A DNA stretch of 64,000 nucleotides from Paraphaeosphaeria minitans (GCA_015832175.1 WJXW01000001.1:2418001-2482000); one strand, 5' to 3'; positions 12,560 through 24,600 are shown, numbered from the stretch's first letter. The notes: generated from the letters alone by a model not told the origin. A program made the numbers and translations.

Positions 12560-14250
12560 TTAACTTAGATAAACCTTTTAAAGACAAAAAGAAGGTTATC
12601 TTTGCAGCAATATATATGCGAGGAGATGTAGGATTATGGATCTATTCCTACCTTAAAAAGTACCTAGGAATGGACCACGACAACGACGATAATAATTACG
12701 TAAACGATAATACTAATATAGTTAACATTATTAAGGATTATAATAACTTCAAGAAATACCTTAAACAACTCTTTAGGATCGCTAATAAGGACTCTATTAC
12801 AAAAGCAAAGATTTAGACTATAACTTAGAAACAATTAGTAGCTAAGTATATAGCTAAGTTTTGTAGATACGCTGTGCAACTTAACTGGAACAATAAGTCT
12901 CTTTAGGACATGTACAAATAAGGACTTAAACAGAAACTACGTAAGGAACTCCCGTAGTAGTGCGCGAATTACTAATCTTAAAGAACTATATAAAGAAACT
13001 ATTAGGATTAATAAAGAGTGGTTTTTATTACAATAGGAGCTCCACTAAAACCCTAGGGTAATAAGCTTTAGACAACTAGTAAAAGTGGTTTATAAGAACC
13101 CTGTTAGAATCGTCTAAAAGCAACAGCCAAGGAACTACTAGAGATACGAACTAATAGAAGATGTCTAGTTTAACTATATAGGCAAAGGAAAAGGAGGAAG
13201 GATGGGCCCTAAGTAGCCTAATAAACGCGTCTCTAATAGAAGTTAACAACTAATAACTAAGACCCGTAAATGCTTTATATATAGTAAACTAGGCTATATA
13301 GCTAGGAACTATAGATTAAAGAACAAAGTCTATTAAACTAAGTTAAATGTACTAACTATTAAGGACCGAGAACCTAATAAGGAATAGGAAGTTGTTATAA
13401 TGCCATTTAGTTACTAACGCGTCACACTAGAATAAAGTAAGCAATTAGATTTACCTAACTCACAATTATATAAAGATCTGGAAGACGACTCTAATATATA
13501 CCACAACGCAGAAGACGTAGAAGAGATACTAAGATCTCCTACCCCTTACCTATAAAGTAGGTAGGAAGAAGACAACCCTATGTTACCTAAGTACAAACTA
13601 AATATTTGGGACTATATAGAACCTTACTAGGCACTAAAAGGGATGTAACCCTATAAAAATAAGGAATTAGACTACGTACTAAAGTACTACCTGGACCACT
13701 AAAATCCTACATACTAATTCTATATGTAGACGCATTGCGAAGAACCAATATACGCATAATATAAGGCGGAAAAAAAGGAGAATAAGAAATAAACTAAAAG
13801 AAAACTGCGCTATAGATAGATGTGGACGGACTGCCCTATTGTAGCTTACAACAAACACCTCTAGGATAAATAATAAGTAAAATACTTTCCGTATCTCACG
13901 CTAAAGGGCAACAAATGCTGCAATATGCTTATTAATAGAGACTGTATGTAACTGTACTAGTACACGTGTCTAAACTAAGACTGTAAATACCACTATATAG
14001 CTAAACGTTTAAACGGCTTTGTAAACTGCCCTATGTAAGAAGTAATAATAGAACTACTAATTTAACTAGTACATAGGAATAGTAAAGACCGCAGGAGGAA
14101 AAATAAAAGAACATCCTTGCAGGAAGAAGAAGAAGACAATCTATATAAGCCACGTACTTAAGAATAATAATAGAAGTAGATGCTTAGAAACGTATACTAG
14201 GTATTAGAACTTAACTACGACCTACACGAACAGATGTCTTTTTTAGGCCT
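12560..14250 (+). pseudogene. gag of B
   Basis: Capsid-like frame. An uninterrupted piece at 12616-12816 begins MRGDVGLWIYSYLKKYLGMD. The frame continues through a TKAKI segment and QLNW.NNKSL. The zinc knuckle at 13269-13315 reads KCFIYSKLGYIARNYR, in which CX2CX4HX4C has lost two Cys and the His to Tyr, the expected result of TG to TA or CA to TA change. Downstream is an acidic, Tyr/Gln-rich region with further Cys/His codons near 13900-14000. Intact gypsy Gag would bind the element RNA and form the particle. Confidence 0.8.
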
Positions 14251-14279
14251 AAACTTAGATAAGAAAACGCCTTTATTAA

Positions 14280-17200
14280 ATTAAATACTATAGTAAGCAC
14301 AGCATTAATTAAGCTACTAGTATAGCTTAAAGGAATACAGGCTTAAGCTCTTATAAACTTAGGAGTAGAAAGGAACTTTATATTTTATTAGATAGTAAGA
14401 CAAGCAGGACTTATAATGTTAGAAAAAAAAGTACCCTACATTATCTATGTCGCAAATAGATCCCTAATGCCTAAGACACTTTGGATATACTAAGAGGTCA
14501 CTACCATAATAATAGTCTAAGGACATAGAGAGGAACTTACCTTAGATGTCTTACTAGGATCTAAGTATAAGTTAGTTTTAGGATTACCTTAGTTAATAAT
14601 ATACAACCTACAGATTAACTAGGGTACGAAGAAAATATTATTTAAATGCTGTAATTATACATTATAAGTAAAGCCTACGTATTAACTAAAAATAATAATA
14701 GATAAGGGAGTTATTAATAACATAATACTATAATAGATAGTTAAAAAACAGAAGCACACCTTAGCAGACGCTGGTAGGAACTACTAGGTTAAGAAGCGTA
14801 AGAAGGAGGACAATAGCACACCTCTTACCTTACTAAGAGAGTATAGGAAATGGATATATATGTTTACGGAAAAAGAAGGAAAAGTAAACCTACTAGAACA
14901 TTAACTCTGGGATCTTACGATAGACCTGGAAGAAGGGAAGACGCTACCCTTTAGACTACTATATAGTAAGATAGGAGAAGAACTCCTTAAAGAACGTGAT
15001 TTTATTAAGACAAACCTTAAGAAAGGATATATATAACTATTAAAGTTACTAGTAGTAAGCCCTTTTATGTTTATTAAGAAAAAGGATGGATTAGATAGAC
15101 TATACGTTAACTACTAACAACTTAACGACATGATAATAAAGAACTAATATCTACTACTGAACATTATAGAGTTATAAGATTGACTATCTTAAGCTAAGAT
15201 ATTTATAATAATGGATCTAAGAGATGGTTACCACCTTATATAAATTAAGAAAGGTGAAGAATAGAAAACAGCGTTTTAATCACGCTATAGACTATTTGAA
15301 TATAAGATTATGCTATTTAGACTTACGAATGCACTAGCAGCTTTTATGGCACTTGTTAACAACGTATTCCGTAAACATCTAGATATATTTGTTATTGTAT
15401 ATATAGACAATATCCTTGTCTTTTCTAAAAGCGAATTAGACTACACTAAGCATATATAGATAGTACTAGAAGCACTAGACAAAGTATGCCTTTATATTAA
15501 ACTTAAGAAATGTAAGTTTAACGTTAAATAACTCGAATTCCTAGGACATATTATTACTATAGAAGGAATTAAGATGGCACTAAGTAAAGTTAAATGCATT
15601 AAGAACTGGCTAATACTAAAGATAGCCAAGAACATCTAAGAATTCTTAGGATTCTATAGATTTAATTAACAATTCATTCAAGATTACGTAAAGGTTATAA
15701 TACCTTTAATAAATCTTATAAAGAAAGACGTACCCTTTAAATGGATAGATAAGTGCAGAATATTATTCCAACTCCTTAAGATAGTATGTATTATGGAACC
15801 TGTTCTTGTTTATTTTAGAAGCGATGAACCACTGCGCTTTAAAACAGACGCTAGCGATCTTGCGCTAGGCGCCTGCGCCAAATAAGAACGTAACAGCAAA
15901 TAGCACCTAATTGCCTATTACTTATGCAAATTTAATAACGCCAAAACACGATACAACGTACATAATAAAGAACTCTACGCTATTGTTAAAGCCTTAAAGC
16001 ATTAGAGGATTTACGCGCTTAGTTACTTAACGCTAGAAATCTATATAGATTACAAAAACCTTCTAAGGTTTACAACAACAAAAGAACTTACGCTATAATA
16101 ATAAAAATAGTTGTAAACCACTAGGCAGTATAAGTTTAAAATTATCTATGTAGTTAGAAAAGAAAATAGCAGAGCAGATGCTCTTAGCTAACAAAGTAAT
16201 CTAGTAGGAGAAAAAGTAAAAACCTTTTCCGCAATTCTTTGCAAAGCCAAAGATGGATCTCTAGAGCTAATAGCGGAACTAAATTAACTTTTGGTAATTA
16301 ACTAAAAAGTTCTAGAACATCTATAGACCGAGATTATCCAATAATACTATAATAACCCTATGTACAAACACCTAGGCATCACAAAAATAATGGAACTTAT
16401 CTAGAGGAATTACACCTTTAAAGGAATTAAGGAAGCTGTAACAACTTACATCTATAAATGTGTAGAATACTAGAGAAATAAATACAGTACACATCTTAAA
16501 TATAGAGAGATGTAAGTAATTAGAATACTAACAGTACTATAGGAAGACATTGCTATAGATTTTGTTACAGGAATTCCAAACTCTAAGGATCTAATAACAG
16601 GAATTAAATACGACAGTATACTGGTATTAGTCTACTAACTAACTAAGTATATTGAGCTTATTCCATGTCTTAAAAGAATAACAGTAAAGGAACTCGCTTT
16701 TCTTATCCTGGACTAACTAATTAGACACCACAGAATCCCAAAAATAATTATTAGCGATAGAGACAAGCTCTTCACGTTAAATTATTAGATAACGCTTATA
16801 GCACTGCTTAGAACGAAACAAAAGCTATTAACAGCTTACCATCTATAAACAGATAGACAGACAGAACGTACGAACTAAACTATAGAAACGTACCTACGCA
16901 TCTACTGCAACAGTTAGAAGAATAACTAGGTTTTATTACTACCTATAGCATAGTTAGCCTATAATAACAAAGTATTAGTAGCATTAGGACATACACTGTT
17001 CTATGTAAACCACGGAAGACACCTACATCTCTTTAATTAACAATTTCCTACGACAATTAAAGCAAAAGAAGCCATAGATATGGCAAAAAATATAAAGAAA
17101 ATACACTAACAACTCTAAGAAAATCTTGAGAAAGCTTAGCAGCAATTAATTTTATACTAAAACTAAAAACAAAAAATGGCACCTTAGCTAAAGAAGGGGG

Positions 17201-17640
17201 ATAAAGTATATCTGCTTACAAAGAACCTTTGAACTTAGAAGAAGAAACATAAGAAACTAGATTATATTAAGGTTAGACTATTTTACATTTCTAAGTAAAT
17301 ATTACTAGTAAACTATAAGTTAGAACTACTGCTAGATGCAAAGATACACCTAGTATTCCATATATCACTACTAGAACTAGCAGACCCTAATACACTAGTT
17401 AAAACTACCTTCTACCACTAGACTAAGGAAGAAAACGAATTTGAGGTTAAAAGAATTCTGGAATATAATTAGCATGACAACGCGTACCTTGTTAAGTGGA
17501 AAGGTTACTTACACAGCAAAAACACTTAGGAACTAAAGGACTACCTAGGAAACTGTTAATAAAAAATCAAAGAATTCTATTAACAGACTTACCTAAGACA
17601 GTAACGCTAAGGAATTGTCCTAGAACTCTAGAGGCAGGTT
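14280..17640 (+). pseudogene. pol of B: protease, RT, RNase H, integrase, chromodomain
   Basis: Motifs in order: protease near 14345-14385 (ALINLGVERNFI, from a D-S/T-G-type site). RT near 15030-15600, with VVSPFMFIKKKDGLDRLYV, MDLRDGYHLIQIKKGE and YIDNILVFS at 15398-15424. RNase H near 15840-15900 (KTDASDLALGA). Integrase zinc region near 16370-16480 (HLG..C) and catalytic core with ISDRDKLFT near 16755 and TDRQTERTNQTIE near 16850. A chromodomain at about 17440-17545 (EFEVKRILEYN..YLVKWKGYL) places it among chromoviruses, whose integrase is guided to heterochromatin. Many TAG/TAA codons remain. The second Asp of YxDD reads Asn. Confidence 0.87.
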
Positions 17641-18111
17641 GTCCATCGTAGACTATATAGACGTGCTAAGTTCAGCTGGACTAGTGGGCCAAGTAGGATA
17701 GGCTAGGTTCTCCTCTAACTCTAACTCTATTAGCGCAGCACTCTTTACTGCGATAACCTCGCTAGCACGCTTTTTATTCTACGCTAATTATTTTAATAAC
17801 TAATCCTCTTTTGTGCGCGCTACGCGTAGGGCTTTAAACGCCGCGTCCTATTCTTTTTGCGCCTTTAATATTTACGCCTCTAATTTCTTCTTCTTGGCGA
17901 TTAACTATAAAAACTTGTTCCTAGTAACAGCCATATTACACTTTAAGCCTTGTTTCTAACACTTACTACACTTCCCTAAGCTAATATAGACTTTGTAAAC
18001 GCAAGAATGCGACTTATAGAAGGAGCACTTTAACACTATAACTACTCTGTAGTTTTTGATAGTAGAGATAAGGCCGTAATAACGCTTTGTGGAATTACGG
18101 TTAGCAGGCAT
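17600..18111 (-). pseudogene. Antisense ORF of B: Cys-rich motif plus coiled coil, unknown function
   Basis: Best-preserved copy of the antisense gene. An ATG at 18111-18109 opens MPANRNSTKRYYGLISTIKN. A Cys cluster follows (KCSFYKSHSCVCK, then GKCSKC and QGLKCN), giving C-X2-C/Y-X4-C-X-C-X8-C-X2-C-X5-C. After it comes a Lys/Ala/Glu-rich heptad-like region (KKKKLEA..ILKAQKE..AAFKALRVARTKED). The few stops sit where Gln or Trp codons are expected. The frame runs to about 17600 and overlaps the end of pol on the other strand. It could bind nucleic acid or metal through the Cys cluster and dimerise by the coil; that is inference only. Confidence 0.65.
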
Positions 18112-18148
18112 GATTCTTCGGGACGAAGAATAGGAAGGGAGGGGATAA

Positions 18149-18559
18149 TATTACGTACTAGATAACAACGTGGGACTTAGGCGCTTATAAAGGTGTGATG
18201 AAGCGACAATAGGGTTACAAATGTAATAAAGAGACGCTAAGTAACTTAGATTAGGTTACGTAATGTGCTTAGTTGCTTAGCGGCACTAAGTAGCAGAGCT
18301 GGTTACGTAAAGTGCTTAGTTACTTAGTGGCACTAAGCAGCGGAGCAGTCTTAGTATATAGGAACGTGAGGATGGGCTCTCTATACTTGTGTTTAATCTG
18401 TTTATTAATCTATTGTTTAGATTCTAGTAGACTAAATTATTAACTCGTTACACTTCGCAAGATACTATTATATTAACAAGACCTTCTACCTCCCGTAAGT
18501 ACTCCTGCCTAAGAACCAACCTTAACCCTTTAGGACTAGCTACCCTCTTGGATTTAACA
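18149..18559 (+). repeat. 3' LTR of B (411 bp)
   Basis: Equal in length to 11978-12388 and preceded by GGAAGGGAGGGGATAA (18133-18148), a good polypurine tract for plus-strand priming. Ends ATTTAACA. Confidence 0.9.
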
Positions 18560-19380
18560 AACACTTATAGCTCTACTTAGAATAAAATAAAAGCTATTAA
18601 CAGCTTACTATCTATAAATAGATAGATAAACAGAACGTATAAACTAAACTATAGAAACGTACCTACGCATCTGCTATAATAGTTAAAAGAATAACTAGGT
18701 TTTATTACTACCTATAGCACAGTTAGCCTATAATAACAAAGTATTAGCAGTATTAGGACATACACTATTCTATGTAAACTATAGAAGACACCTACATCTC
18801 TTTAATTAATAATTTCCTACAATAATTAAAGTAAAAGAAGCTATAGATATAGTAAAAAATATAAAAACAATACACTAATAACTCTAAGAAAATCTTAAAA
18901 AAGCTTAGTAGTAATTAATTTCTTACTAAAATTAAAAACATAAAATAGCACTTTAGCTAAAGAAGGGGGATAAAGTATATTTACTTATAAAGAACCTTTA
19001 AACTTAGAAGAAAAAATATAAGAAACTAAATTATATTAAGATTAGACTATTTTATATTTCTAAGCAAATATTACTAGTAAACTATAAGTTAGAACTACCA
19101 CTAGATACAAAGATACACCTAGTATTCCACGTATTACTACTAGAACTAGTAGACCCTAATACACTAGTTGGAACTGCCTTCTACTACAGAATAGAAGAAG
19201 AGAATAAATTTAAAGTTAAAAGAATTCTAGAATATAATTAGTAAGATAAAATGTACTTTATTAAGTAGAAAGGTTACCTACACAGCAAAAACATTTAGGA
19301 ACTAGAGAACTACTTAGGAAACTATTAATAAAAAATTAAAAATTTCTATTAATAACCTATATAGTATAATAATATTTGTA
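18560..19380 (+). pseudogene. Integrase C-terminal half and chromodomain of C
   Basis: Continues the integrase cut at 11977. AYNNKVLAVLGHT, FYVNY and LLKKGDKVYL-like segments occur at 18590-18990, then a chromodomain remnant at about 19205-19310 (KFKVKRILEYN, WKGYLHSKN with Trp changed to stop). Heavily stop-ridden. Confidence 0.75.
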
Positions 19381-19399
19381 CCTAAGATAGTAAAGGCAC

Positions 19400-19930
19400 T
19401 AGATTATTCTAGAATTCTAATAGGAAATTCTTAAAAGCGCTCTATATTATAGGGAATAAGAAAAGACCTAAAGAAGTCTTATTAACTACTAGATTAACAG
19501 CCTTATAAAATTTAGCCTTCTTAATATTTTTCTCTTTAACTGCCATTATATTCTTAGCACGCTTATCTAGCAAATCTATTTACTAATGTAACTAATCTTT
19601 ACACGCGCGTGTAACCTATAATTTCTCTAATATTTCCTTATAGGCCTTAAACGCAGCCTCCTGCGTTTTTTTAACTCTTTTATCTACATATATAACTTCT
19701 CTTTCTCTATAAGTAAACGCTTAAACTTAGACTCTAAAACGCGTATATTATAATATTAACCTTAATAAACATATTTCTTATATTTTCTAGACTAAACGTG
19801 AACTTTATAGACATAGTTATATTTTATACACGTTAAGCATTTCTTAACTATAACTTCGCTAAAGGAGTTAATAAAATTAGTTAAGTAATAGTAATAGGTA
19901 GTGCTAGACTTAGAAGGTTATTTAGGCATA
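19400..19930 (-). pseudogene. Antisense ORF of C: Cys motif plus coiled coil
   Basis: Same place and strand as in A and B but clearly diverged. Reading from 19930 it begins MPK and shows VIVKKCLTCIKYNYVYKVHV, then SRKYKKYV.QG.YYN, in which Tyr replaces Cys at the RIP-sensitive positions of C-X2-C-X4-C-X-C and C-X2-C-X5-C. A charged helical run follows (LLIEKEKLYM, AAFKAYKEILEKL, DLLDKRAKN). The repeated finding of the same layout with different flanking sequence argues that it was a real gene. Confidence 0.55.
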
Positions 19931-20039
19931 ATATAAGTAAGTTAACGCTACTTATAACGTAGGACAAGCTCTAGTTATAACTAGGCATAAAATATAGTTA
20001 CATAATTTAAGAATTAATTTCTAGCAAGGAGGGAGATAA

Positions 20040-20450
20040 TATTAAGATCTAAAGGCTAGGCCTCCTAGGATCTTTATATATATCTACATTCGTTGTTCAA
20101 GTGGCACAGCACAAAAGGTCACGTGACCTAATTAGTGTAATTAGGGCGCTAAGACAAATAATTAGACTAAGCACTTAATATACTAAGTAACTAATTAGTA
20201 ATTAATTAGTTTAATTAGAGCGATTAGTAGACTAATCGCTTAAAGTATATAGGAACGCAAGGATAGGCTCTCTATACTTATATTTAATCTGTTTATTAAT
20301 CTATTGTTTAGATTCTAGTAGACTAAATTATTAACTTATTACACTTTATAAAATACTATCGTATTAACAAGACCTTCTACTTTCTGTAAATACTCCTGCC
20401 CGAGAACTAACCTTAACCCTTTAGGACTAGCTACCCTCTTAGATTTAACA
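20040..20450 (+). repeat. 3' LTR of C (411 bp), U3 type 3
   Basis: Starts TATTAAGATCTAAAGGCTAGG (from TGTTAAGATCC) and ends ATTTAACA. Contains the palindrome AGGTCACGTGACCT at 20116-20129. A purine tract GCAAGGAGGGAGATAA precedes it. It forms an inverted pair with 20560-20970. Confidence 0.88.
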
Positions 20451-20970
20451 TTAGGTTTGTGCGCCTTACTACCCTCCTTTATAGAAGTAATCTTAGCGGC
20501 ACCTAAAGCTGTGGAAGAGGTAGGAGTTTATAAAGTACTTATGTTAGAGGTGTTTAAGATGTTAAATCTAAGAGGGTAGCTAGTCCTAAAGGGTTAAGGT
20601 TAGTTCTTAGGCAGGAGTACTTATAAAAAGTAGAAAGTCTTATTAATATAATAGTATCTTATAAAGTGTAATAAGTTAATAATTTAGTCTACTAGAATCT
20701 AAATAATAGATTAATAAACAGATTAAACACAAGTATAGAGAGCCTATCCTTACGTTCCTATATACTTTAAGTAATTAGTGAACTAATCGCTCTAATTAAG
20801 CTAATTAAGTACTAATTAGTTACTTAGTATATTAAGTGCTTAGTCTAATTAGTTATCTTAGCGCCCTAATCACACTAATTAGGTCACGTGACCTTTTGTG
20901 CTGTGCCACTTGAACAACGAATGTAGATATATATAAAGATCCTAGGAGGCCTAGCCTTTGGATCTTAATA
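20451..20970 (-). mobile_element. D: 5' remnant of a minus-strand Ty3/gypsy element
   Basis: Consists of a 411-bp minus-oriented LTR (20560-20970) and the first about 109 bp of internal sequence (20451-20559), which matches the start of gag leader sequence in A, B and G in reverse. C inserted immediately beyond it (TTAGG junction) and the rest of D is absent. The right flank TAACC (20971-20975) is E sequence. Confidence 0.75.
20560..20970 (-). repeat. 5' LTR of D (411 bp), U3 type 3
   Basis: Reverse-oriented partner of 20040-20450, same U3 with CACGTG palindrome at 20881-20894. The two arms are separated by only 109 bp. Confidence 0.87.
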
Positions 20971-21070
20971 TAACCTTAAATTTATTTCCTTCCTTAGTTC
21001 TATAGTAGAAGGCGGTTCTAACTAGTGTATTAGGGTCTACTAGTTCTAGTAGTAATACGTAGAATACTAG

Positions 21071-21481
21071 TGTTACGTACCAGATAACAACGTGGGACTT
21101 GGGCGCTTATAAAGGTGTAATAAAGCGACGATAGGGTTACGAATATAACAAAGAGACGCTAAGCAACTTAGATTAGGTTATGTAATGTGCTTAGTTACTT
21201 AGCAGCACTAAGTAGCAGAGTAGGTCACGTAAGGTGCTTAGTTACTTAGTGGCACTAAGCAGCGGAGTAGCCTTAGTATATAGGAACGCGAGGATGGGCT
21301 CTCTATACTTATGTTTAATCTGTTTATTAATCTATTATTTAGATTCTAGTAGACTAAATTGTTAACTTATTACACTTTGTAAGATACTATTATATTAATA
21401 AGACTTTCTACCTTCTGTAAGTACTCCTGCCTAAGAACTAACCTTAACCCTTTAGGACTAGCTACCCTCTTAGATTTAACA
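21071..21481 (+). repeat. 5' LTR of G (411 bp)
   Basis: Starts TGTTACGTACCAGATAACAA and ends ATTTAACA. Carries the two 47-bp tandem units found in B. Confidence 0.9.
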
Positions 21482-21689
21482 TCTTAAACACCTTTAATAT
21501 AAGTACTTTACAAACTCCTACCTCTTCTACGGCTTTAGGTGCCACTAAGATTACTCCTATAAAGGATAGTAGTAAGGTGTACAAACCTAATCTCTACTTT
21601 AGTAAATAATCTTAAACTAACGTCTAGATTCTCTAGTTAGACCTCTACTTCTTTAACTTAAATAAACTCCTTAAAGACAAAAAAAAGGT

Positions 21690-24600
21690 TATTTTCGCAG
21701 TAATATACATGCGAGGAGATAGAGGATTATAGATCTATTCCTACCTTAAAAAGTACCTAGACATAGACTACAATAATAATAACAATAATTATGTAAATAA
21801 GTGCGCTAATGCAGTTAATATTATTAAAGATTATAATAACTTTAAGAAATGCCTTAAACAACTTTTTAGGATTGCTAATAAGGACTCTATTACAAAAGCA
21901 AAGATTTAGACTATAACTTAGAAATAATTAGTAGCTAAGTATATAGCTAAGTTTTGTAGATACGCTGTACAGCTTAACTAGAATAATAAATCTCTCTAGG
22001 ACATGTATAAATAAGGACTAAAATAGAAACTATGTAAGAAACTCTTACGTAGTAGTGCACAAATTACTAACCTTAAAGAACTATATAAGAAAACTATTAG
22101 GATTAATAAAGAATAGTTTTTACTATAATAGGAGCTCTACTAAAACCCTAGGGTAATAAGCTTTAGACAACTAGCAAAAGTAATTTATAAGAACCCTATT
22201 AGAATTGTCTAAAAGTAACAGCTAAGGAACTACTAGAGATATAAACTAATAGAAGATGTCTAGTTTAACTACTTAAGTAAAGGAAAAAGAGAAAGGATAG
22301 GCCCTAAGCAGCCTAATAAACGCGTCTTTAATAGAAGTTAATAACTAATAACTAAGACCTATAAATGCTTTACATGTGGTAAACTAAGCTATATAGCCAG
22401 GAACTATAGATTAAAAAACAAAGTCTATTAAACTAAGTTAAATATACTAACTATTAAGGACTAAGAACCTAATAAAGAATAGGAAGTTATTATAACGCTA
22501 TTTAGTTATTAACGCGTTACGCTAGAACAAAGTAAGTAATTAGATTTACCTAACTTATAACTATACAAAGATCTAGAAGACGACTCTAACGTATACTATA
22601 ACGTAGAAGACATAGAAGAGATACTAAGATCTCCTACTCTTTACCTATAAAGTAGGCGGGAAGAAGACAACCCTATATTACCTAAGTATAAACTAAATAT
22701 TTAGGACTATATAGAACCCTACTAGGCACTAAAAGGAATGTAACCCTATAAAAATAAGAAGTTAGACTACGTACTAAAGTACTACCTAGACTACTAAAAT
22801 TCTATACACTAATTCTGTATGTAGATACATTGCGAAGAACTAATATATGCATAATATAAGATAGAGAAAGAGGAGAATAAGAAATAACCTAAAAAGAAAC
22901 TACGCTATAGATAGATATAGATAGACTACCTTATCGCAGCTTATAATAAACACCTCTAGGATAAATAATAAGTAAAATACTTTCCTTACCTTACGCTAAA
23001 GGGCAACAAATGCTATAATATACTTATTAATAGAGACTATATATAACTGTACTAGTATATATGTCTAAACTAAGACTATAAATACTACTACGTGGCCAAA
23101 CATTTAGATAGCTTTGTAAACTACCCTATGTAAGAAGTAATAACAGAACTACTAATTTAACTAATACATAGGAATAGTAAAGACTATAGGAGGAAAAACA
23201 GCAGAATATTCTTATAAGAAGAAGAAAAAGACAATCTACATAAGCTATATACTTAAGAATAATAATAGAAGCAGATGCTTAGAAACACATACTAGGCACT
23301 AGAACTTAATTACGACCTATAAGAATAGATGTCTTTTTTAGACGTAAACTTAGATAAGAAAACGCCTTTATTAAATTAAATACTATAGTAAGTATAGTAT
23401 TAATTAAGCTACTAGTATAGCTTAAAGGAATATAGGCTTAAGCTCTTATAAACTTAGGAGTAGAAAAGAACTTTATATCTTATTAGATAGTAAGATAAAC
23501 AGGACTTATAATATTAGAGAAAGAAGTACCTTACATTATTTATGTTATAAATAGATCCCTAATGCCTAAGACACCTTAAATATACTAGGAGGTTACTACT
23601 ACAATAATAGTCTAAGAATATAGCGAGGAACTTACTTTAGATGTCCTACTAGGATCTAAGCATAAGTTAGTCTTAGAATTACCTTAGTTAATAATACACA
23701 ACCTACAGATTAACTAGGGTATAAAGAAAATATTATTTAAACGCTATAATTATGTATTATAAGTAAAGCCTATATATTAACTAAAAATAATAGTAGATAA
23801 GGGAGTTATTAATAATATAATACTGCGACAGATAGTTAAAAAACAGAAGCATACCTTAGTAGACGCTAGTAGGAACCACTAGGTTAAGAAGCGTAAAAAG
23901 GAAGACAATAGCACACCCCTTACCTTACTAAGAGAGTATAGGAAATAGACACATATATTTACAGAAAAGGAAGGAAAAGCAAACCTACTAGAATATTAAC
24001 CCTAGGATCTTACAATAGACCTAGAAGAAGGGAAGACACTACCCTTTAGACCACTATATAGTAAGACAGGAGAAGAACTCCTTAAAAAACGTGATTTTAT
24101 TAAGATAAATCTTAAGAAAGAATATATATAACTATTAAAGTCACTAGTAGTAAGCCCTTTTATGTTTATTAAGAAAAAGGATAGATTAGATAGACTATAC
24201 ATTAACTACTAATAACTTAATAATATAATAATAAAGAACTAATATCTACTACTAAATATTACAGAGTTACAAGATTAACTATCTTAAGCTAAGATATTTA
24301 TAATAATAGATCTAAGAGACGGTTACTACCTTATATAAATTAAAAAAGGTAAAGAATAGAAAATAGCGTTTTAATCACGCTATAGACTATTTAAGTAAAA
24401 GATTATACTATTTAGACTTACAAATGCACTAGTAGCTTTTATAGCACTTATTAATAACGTACTCTATAAATATCTAGATATATTTATTATTGCGTATATA
24501 GACAATATCCTCGTCTTTTCTAAAAACAAATTAAACCACACTAAGCATGTATAGATAGTACTAGAAGCACTAGATAAAGTATGCCTTTATATTAAACTTA

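Larger units (their letters stand above)
11978..18559 (+). mobile_element. B: complete Ty3/gypsy chromovirus copy, U3 type 1, least mutated full element
   Basis: 6582 bp with 411-bp LTRs at both ends and target duplications AACGC (11973-11977) and AACAC (18560-18564), differing by one transition that RIP-like decay could cause. It retains more C and G than A, E or G, and has the only sense frame longer than 60 codons in the block. Gag, protease, RT, RNase H, integrase and chromodomain follow in order. It carries stops throughout and cannot be autonomous. It is the innermost and, by mutation load, probably among the youngest insertions. Confidence 0.9.
11962..20450 (+). mobile_element. C: 3' part of a Ty3/gypsy element, U3 type 3, interrupted by B
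   Basis: Remains are 11962-11977 (integrase, AATTACTAGACAACGC) and 18560-20450 (rest of integrase from ACTTATAGCTCTACTTAG, chromodomain, antisense ORF, 3' LTR). The two pieces join in frame of homology with intact-order copies such as 10061-10090, which shows that B dropped into integrase. Everything upstream of the integrase core is missing. The 3' LTR is followed by TTAGG, the start of D gag sequence, so C sits in D. Confidence 0.8.

Noticed and set aside
24002..24202. 66-codon minus-strand open frame (and its near twin on plus at 36427-36627)
   Set aside because: Both lie antisense to the protease-RT region of gypsy elements (G and the reversed E). They are open because RIP stops fall on the sense strand; nothing supports a gene.
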